Assembly (NCBI GenBank): GCA_934167365.1
Contig: CAKPKU010000068.1
Coordinates: 1-8,692 of the forward strand
Length of the DNA: 8,692 nucleotides
From: an uncultured Clostridia bacterium
GTDB lineage: Bacteria; Bacillota; Clostridia; TANB77; CAG-508
Direction: 5' to 3'
Position numbers and translations under genes: made by a program. The stretch's first letter is position 1; every line of letters begins with the position of its first letter. The notes beneath the pieces are model-generated. The model was not told where the DNA came from. It ran no database searches and saw only the letters and a list, made by a program, of their open reading frames with translations. Below are positions 5,492 to 8,692 of the stretch, in pieces.

Positions 5492-7144
5492 TTATTCTAT
5501 AATATTTATTGGTAAATCCAATCCTTTTGCTAAATTATCAAATGGATCTTCATTATTTTTTGCGTTACTGTTATCTATAAGTCTTATTTGCATTGGTTTT
5601 CCATATTCCATTGATACTAATTTACTTATTTCAGAAATATTTTCAGATTTTCCAATTACAGATTTTCCAAATGGAGTTAAGCCCTCTGGAAAATTAATTC
5701 CAACTGTCATATCATTTAATTCAATTGCATTTGAGTTTGCTAAATTTGAATACAACATTACTTTTCCTGTTTCTTTTAGCTCTCCAACTATTTTTCCCCA
5801 ACACTCAACTTTTTTTCCATCAGATTTTTCAGTCATAAGATTTTGTAAATTTATATTTGTTCCACTTGATTTTATTCCTGAATTTTGCTTTTTTTCTGAT
5901 GTGTTATCCACATTTTTTGCATTATTGTTGATAACTTTTTGATTATTTATTATTTTTTTAAGTACTGTTTCAATATTTGAAATTCTATTATTTATTGGAT
6001 CTAAATTAATACCTGTATTTTCATTAATTTTATTATTTTCAGCTGAATTTATACTTTGATTTTCTTCTTTTTTTATACACAATTTCATAATTCCAACTTC
6101 AAACATTATCGATTTTTGAGTAGTCATTTTTATTTCATTTGCTAAATTTGATAATGAAAATATAATATCTAATAGTCGCTCTTTAGTTGATTTTTCTGAT
6201 AATATTTTTATTTGTTCAATTTCTTTTTCAGTATATATATCTAATTTTCCTGTTGTTTTATATATTAATATATCTTTTACATATTTAATAATTTCCCATA
6301 TTAAATTTAATATATCTTTACCATCAGATAATACTTTTTCGGTAGATTTTATTGATTCATTAACATTATAATCAAGTATATTATTCATTATTAAATTTAC
6401 CGATTCTATTTTTGGTATACCCACAAGTTCTTTTACCTGATCATTTGTTATAATTTCAGACCCTTCTTGTAAACATCTTTCTAATATGCTTAATGCATCT
6501 CTCATTGCACCTTCGGCTAATACTGATATTGTGTTTATTGCTTCTTCTTCTATTTTTATTTTATCTTCTTGACATATATAATTTAATCTTGCTTTTATAA
6601 ATTCACTAGATATTTTTTTAAAGTCAAATCTTTGACATCTAGATAATATTGTTGCAGGAAGTTTTTGTGGTTCAGTTGTTGCTAAAATAAATTTTACATG
6701 TTCTGGTGGCTCTTCAAGTGTTTTTAATAGTGCATTAAATGCACCTATTGATAACATGTGTACCTCATCTATTATATAAACTCTATATTTTGCAACTGTT
6801 GGCAAAAAATTTACTTCATCACGTATTGATCTTATATCTTCTACACTATTATTTGATGCTGCATCCATTTCTACAATATCTGTTAATGACCCATTTAATG
6901 CTGCTTTACAAATTTCACATTCATTACATGGATTTCCATTTTGTGGATTTAAACAATTTATCGCTCTTGCGAGTATTTTTGCAGAAGATGTTTTACCTGT
7001 TCCTCTTCCTCCATTTAGTAAATATGCATGACCTACTCTTCCTGATATTATTTGATTTTTCAAAGTTTTTGTTATATGCTCTTGCCCTACAACTTCTTCA
7101 AATGTTTTTGGTCTGTACTTTCTATATAATGCTGTATAAGACAT
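5492..7144 (-). CDS. dnaX: DNA polymerase III subunit gamma/tau
   Basis: DnaX is the AAA+ motor subunit of the clamp loader that places the beta clamp on DNA and, as tau, links the loader to polymerase and helicase. Domain I begins with YRKYRP and has Walker A GGRGTGKT (45-52), four zinc cysteines (C64, C73, C76, C79), Walker B IIDEVH (124-129), sensor I ATTEPQKLP (155-163), the ILSRCQRFDF arginine-finger region (166-175) and sensor II GAMRDALS (212-219). The collar domain III ends near residue 355. A low-complexity Asn/Lys-rich linker follows (about 360-445), then a tau-type C-terminal domain to residue 550. The start has AGAGG 7 nt upstream; that RBS begins three bases after the T-tract of the SRP RNA terminator, so no separate dnaX promoter fits between them. 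ybaB follows in the same operon. Two A7 runs lie at the start of and within the linker. Confidence 0.97.
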   Translation of the reverse strand: MSYTALYRKYRPKTFEEVVGQEHITKTLKNQIISGRVGHAYLLNGGRGTGKTSSAKILARAINCLNPQNGNPCNECEICKAALNGSLTDIVEMDAASNNSVEDIRSIRDEVNFLPTVAKYRVYIIDEVHMLSIGAFNALLKTLEEPPEHVKFILATTEPQKLPATILSRCQRFDFKKISSEFIKARLNYICQEDKIKIEEEAINTISVLAEGAMRDALSILERCLQEGSEIITNDQVKELVGIPKIESVNLIMNNILDYNVNESIKSTEKVLSDGKDILNLIWEIIKYVKDILIYKTTGKLDIYTEKEIEQIKILSEKSTKERLLDIIFSLSNLANEIKMTTQKSIMFEVGIMKLCIKKEENQSINSAENNKINENTGINLDPINNRISNIETVLKKIINNQKVINNNAKNVDNTSEKKQNSGIKSSGTNINLQNLMTEKSDGKKVECWGKIVGELKETGKVMLYSNLANSNAIELNDMTVGINFPEGLTPFGKSVIGKSENISEISKLVSMEYGKPMQIRLIDNSNAKNNEDPFDNLAKGLDLPINIIE

Positions 7145-7159
7145 TACATCACCTCTACT

Positions 7160-7325
7160 AAAAAAATAGTATGAGACTTTTTTTATGTATTAACCCTTCT
7201 ATGGAAAACAATACTCACATAAAAGTTACCACTTATTGCTGCTTCCTTCCGGACCTGACAAGGTTCATGGGCTTTTATTGAAATTGTTCTCCATACAAAG
7301 GTTAATATAATTATTCTCATACTAT
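7160..7325 (-). ncRNA. ffs: Signal recognition particle RNA (4.5S-like), sealed and without a visible Alu domain
   Basis: SRP RNA binds Ffh to target nascent membrane and secreted proteins. The universal helix-8 core, GTCAGGTCCGGAAGGAAGCA, reads on the minus strand at 7259-7240, with the GGAA tetraloop at 7250-7247 and the asymmetric-loop sequence AGCAGCA after it. A long helix-5-like stem flanks it: 7305-7283 pairs almost continuously with 7190-7212 (one G-G mismatch, some G-U pairs). Outside an AT-rich internal loop, 7324-7315 (TAGTATGAGA) pairs perfectly with 7167-7176, and seven T's (7166-7160) follow. This terminal helix therefore both seals the RNA and forms its terminator. The transcript is about 165 nt, between the small type (about 100-115 nt) and the Alu-containing Bacillus type (about 270 nt). 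Its place between tadA and dnaX matches Bacillus. Confidence 0.93.
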
Positions 7326-7329
7326 CCGA

Positions 7330-7358
7330 ATTATATAATGTTTTTTTATTTTAATCAA
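7330..7358 (-). promoter_or_regulatory. Sigma-A promoter of the SRP RNA (and probably dnaX-ybaB)
   Basis: On the minus strand, -35 TTGATT (7358-7353) and a perfect -10 TATAAT (7335-7330) are separated by exactly 17 bases. The predicted start near 7325-7323 coincides with the first bases of the sealing helix of the SRP RNA, so promoter and RNA structure support each other. The -35 box lies 7 bases after the stop codon of the upstream gene. Confidence 0.8.
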
Positions 7359-7365
7359 GTGTTTT

Positions 7366-8112
7366 TTATATTCTTTTGAAAATAACATTACTAAAATCTG
7401 TTATTTCATTTTTTGTCATACCATTTTCAACTAATTTATCACAATTTATGTCTAATGTTACATTTCCTGAATATTTTTTTCCATCTTCAAGCTCTATTAT
7501 AACATCAAATGAAACCTTTGATTTTACATCTTCATCTTTTATTCCTAATTTAGATAACATTTTTCCATTATATGTTATTTCAGTATCCTCTCCTGATGAA
7601 TATCTTCCTATTTCTGTATTGGCTAAACTAAATCCTATATTTCCGCCATTTCTTGCGATTTGTAGATTTTGAAAATTATTTTCATCTGCTCCTCTATATG
7701 TCAAACTATCTTTTATTAAGAAATTATCTGTATAATTATATTTTTCTCCTTCTAAACTATTTGGCATATATGCTTTTAAATTTCCTATTGTTGGATTTTC
7801 TATTATTTGTATATTTTGTATACCTATATTTTTTATTTTTTCATTTTTATTTGATCTATTTTCAAATGATATGTATACATCATTATTTTGTATTAAATTA
7901 TAGTTTCCTAAAAGTGCATTTTCTCCTTCATTTTGACCTGCATCTGTTGGTGTTACTGTACTTATAACTATTATTTTAGATAATACAAACGGCATATTTT
8001 TTTCGCCTTCTTTTTGATATCTTATTATTCTAACAGCTATAAATCCTCCTATTATTAATACAACAACAACTGCAATTATCATTTTTATTCTCTGAATTTC
8101 TTTTCTTTCCAA
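7366..8112 (-). CDS. Membrane-anchored protein of unknown function, 248 residues
   Basis: I do not recognise the family. The protein has a basic N-terminus (MERKEIQRIK), one strong transmembrane helix (about residues 11-31), and an extracytoplasmic part of about 215 residues. That part is rich in Asn, polar residues and predicted beta strands (for example NNDVYISFENRSNK and KYSGNVTLDINCDKL), resembling exported lipoprotein-like or spore-envelope-type domains only in a general way; no catalytic motif is visible. The start is TTG at 8112-8110, directly after the tadA stop codon with zero spacing. It is supported by GAGG 8 nt upstream inside the last tadA codons, which implies translational coupling; the first in-frame ATG is codon 11, inside the membrane helix and without a good RBS. 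It ends just before the SRP RNA promoter, with no terminator of its own that I can see. Confidence 0.75.
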   Translation of the reverse strand: MERKEIQRIKMIIAVVVVLIIGGFIAVRIIRYQKEGEKNMPFVLSKIIVISTVTPTDAGQNEGENALLGNYNLIQNNDVYISFENRSNKNEKIKNIGIQNIQIIENPTIGNLKAYMPNSLEGEKYNYTDNFLIKDSLTYRGADENNFQNLQIARNGGNIGFSLANTEIGRYSSGEDTEITYNGKMLSKLGIKDEDVKSKVSFDVIIELEDGKKYSGNVTLDINCDKLVENGMTKNEITDFSNVIFKRI

Positions 8113-8589
8113 TTATAATTCCTCACTTTTTTTATTTTTTTTGCTTTTTCTAAGCTCTTTAAAAAAGTTTTTTAATATGTTTTCACATTCTTCTTGTAAA
8201 ATTCCCGTTTCAAATTCTACAACATGATTAAATTTATAATCTTTCAATAAATTTAGTACTGATCCACATGCTCCAGTTTTATAATCCATCGCTCCTATGT
8301 ATACCTTTTTTATTCTTGACTGAATTAGAGCTCCAGCACACATACTACAAGGCTCAAGTGTTACATACATTTCACAACCTTCTAATCTCCAACTATTTAA
8401 TTTTTTACTTGCTTTTTGAATTGCCAATATTTCTGCATGTTTTGTTGTATCATTTTTTAGCTCTTTTAAGTTATGTGCTTTAGCTATTATTTTGTCATCT
8501 TTTACAATTATCGCTCCTACTGGTATTTCTCCTTTATCATATGCTTTTTTAGCTTCTTTTAGAGCTAATTTCATATATTTTTCTTGCAT
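8113..8589 (-). CDS. tadA: tRNA adenosine(34) deaminase TadA
   Basis: TadA converts A34 to inosine in the anticodon of tRNA-Arg(ACG), so that one tRNA can read the CGN codons ending in U, C or A. The zinc-dependent cytidine-deaminase fold is clear. GEIPVGAIIV is followed by the HAE motif (His zinc ligand and catalytic Glu) and later by TLEPCSMCAGAL with the two Cys zinc ligands; counted from the preferred start these are H51, E53, C81 and C84. SRIKKVYIGA and a lysine-rich C-terminal tail follow. I prefer the ATG at 8589-8587 (158 residues) because GGAG lies 6 nt upstream. The ATG four codons earlier (8601) has no RBS and would itself overlap that GGAG. The gene lies 20 nt after the tRNA-Arg and is followed without a gap by the TTG-started membrane protein. 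Confidence 0.95.
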   Translation of the reverse strand: MQEKYMKLALKEAKKAYDKGEIPVGAIIVKDDKIIAKAHNLKELKNDTTKHAEILAIQKASKKLNSWRLEGCEMYVTLEPCSMCAGALIQSRIKKVYIGAMDYKTGACGSVLNLLKDYKFNHVVEFETGILQEECENILKNFFKELRKSKKNKKSEEL

Positions 8590-8609
8590 TTTTTTCTCCA
8601 TTATAATTT

Positions 8610-8686
8610 TGGTGTGCGAGACAGGAATCGAACCTGCGACCTGCGGTTTAGGAAACCGTCGCTCTATCCTACTGAGCTACTCACAC
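8610..8686 (-). tRNA. tRNA-Arg, anticodon CCU
   Basis: The complete cloverleaf reads on the minus strand from 8686: acceptor GTGTGAG pairs with CTCGCAC (one G-U pair), D arm GCTC/GAGC, anticodon loop TTCCTAA with anticodon CCT, a short variable region, and T arm GCAGG-TTCGATT-CCTGT. Discriminator A73 (8613) is followed by an encoded CCA (8612-8610). It decodes AGG, one of the arginine codons favoured in AT-rich genomes alongside AGA. The top pair of the anticodon stem (27-43) is an A-C mismatch. tadA begins only 20 nt downstream with no terminator between, so the tRNA and tadA are probably cotranscribed and the mRNA released by 3' tRNA processing. Confidence 0.95.
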
Positions 8687-8692
8687 ATTTTT

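Noticed and set aside
6739..7161. Plus-strand ORF of 140 codons opposite dnaX
   Set aside because: It is antisense to the conserved AAA+ domain, and its Leu/His/Tyr-rich composition is typical of a shadow frame.
7376..7967. Two plus-strand ORFs opposite the membrane protein gene
   Set aside because: Leu/Phe/Tyr-rich shadow translations without ribosome binding sites; the minus-strand frame has coupling, RBS and a membrane helix.
8268..8483. Plus-strand ORF opposite tadA
   Set aside because: It is antisense to the catalytic core of TadA and has no RBS or plausible protein features.

Overview
This window looks like chromosomal housekeeping DNA from a low-GC, endospore-forming member of the Firmicutes, most likely an anaerobic clostridial lineage. 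The evidence is very AT-rich genes with A/T-ending codons, strong AGGAGG-type ribosome binding sites, an alpha/beta-type small acid-soluble spore protein (SASP), the spore germination pair sleB-ypeB, and the tadA / SRP RNA / dnaX / ybaB / recR order known from Bacillus and relatives. I see no insertion sequence, prophage, CRISPR array or toxin-antitoxin pair.

Most genes are on the minus strand, so the region is best read from right to left. It opens with a tRNA-Arg(CCU) that encodes its CCA end. tadA follows, and then a membrane-anchored protein of unknown function that starts with TTG directly at the tadA stop codon. Next is the SRP RNA gene (ffs), with its own sigma-A-like promoter and terminator, and dnaX-ybaB starts a few bases after that terminator. 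A stretch of about 450 bp with only about 8% G+C separates ybaB from recR, which has a candidate promoter of its own. These genes cover wobble-tRNA editing, protein targeting, the replicative clamp loader and recombinational repair.

The middle (about 2.6-4.0 kb) is a plus-strand island. It carries a UgtP/MGDG-synthase-type glycosyltransferase with a good promoter, then a tiny 53-residue acidic protein whose Shine-Dalgarno sequence lies inside the glycosyltransferase's terminator-like hairpin. The left part returns to the minus strand with sleB-ypeB (spore cortex lysis on germination), a SASP gene with a strong terminator, and a separate promoter driving murF, which runs off the left edge. This part is thus devoted to spores and the cell wall.

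I did not find a clearly new multi-gene system. The observations most worth a second look are a sealed SRP RNA of about 165 nt without a visible Alu domain, whose terminator controls entry into dnaX; the small acidic ORF with its RBS inside a hairpin; the very AT-rich gap that splits ybaB from recR and ends in a GC-rich hairpin whose T-tract points the unexpected way; and A7 runs just after dnaX domain III that could yield a gamma-like short form.
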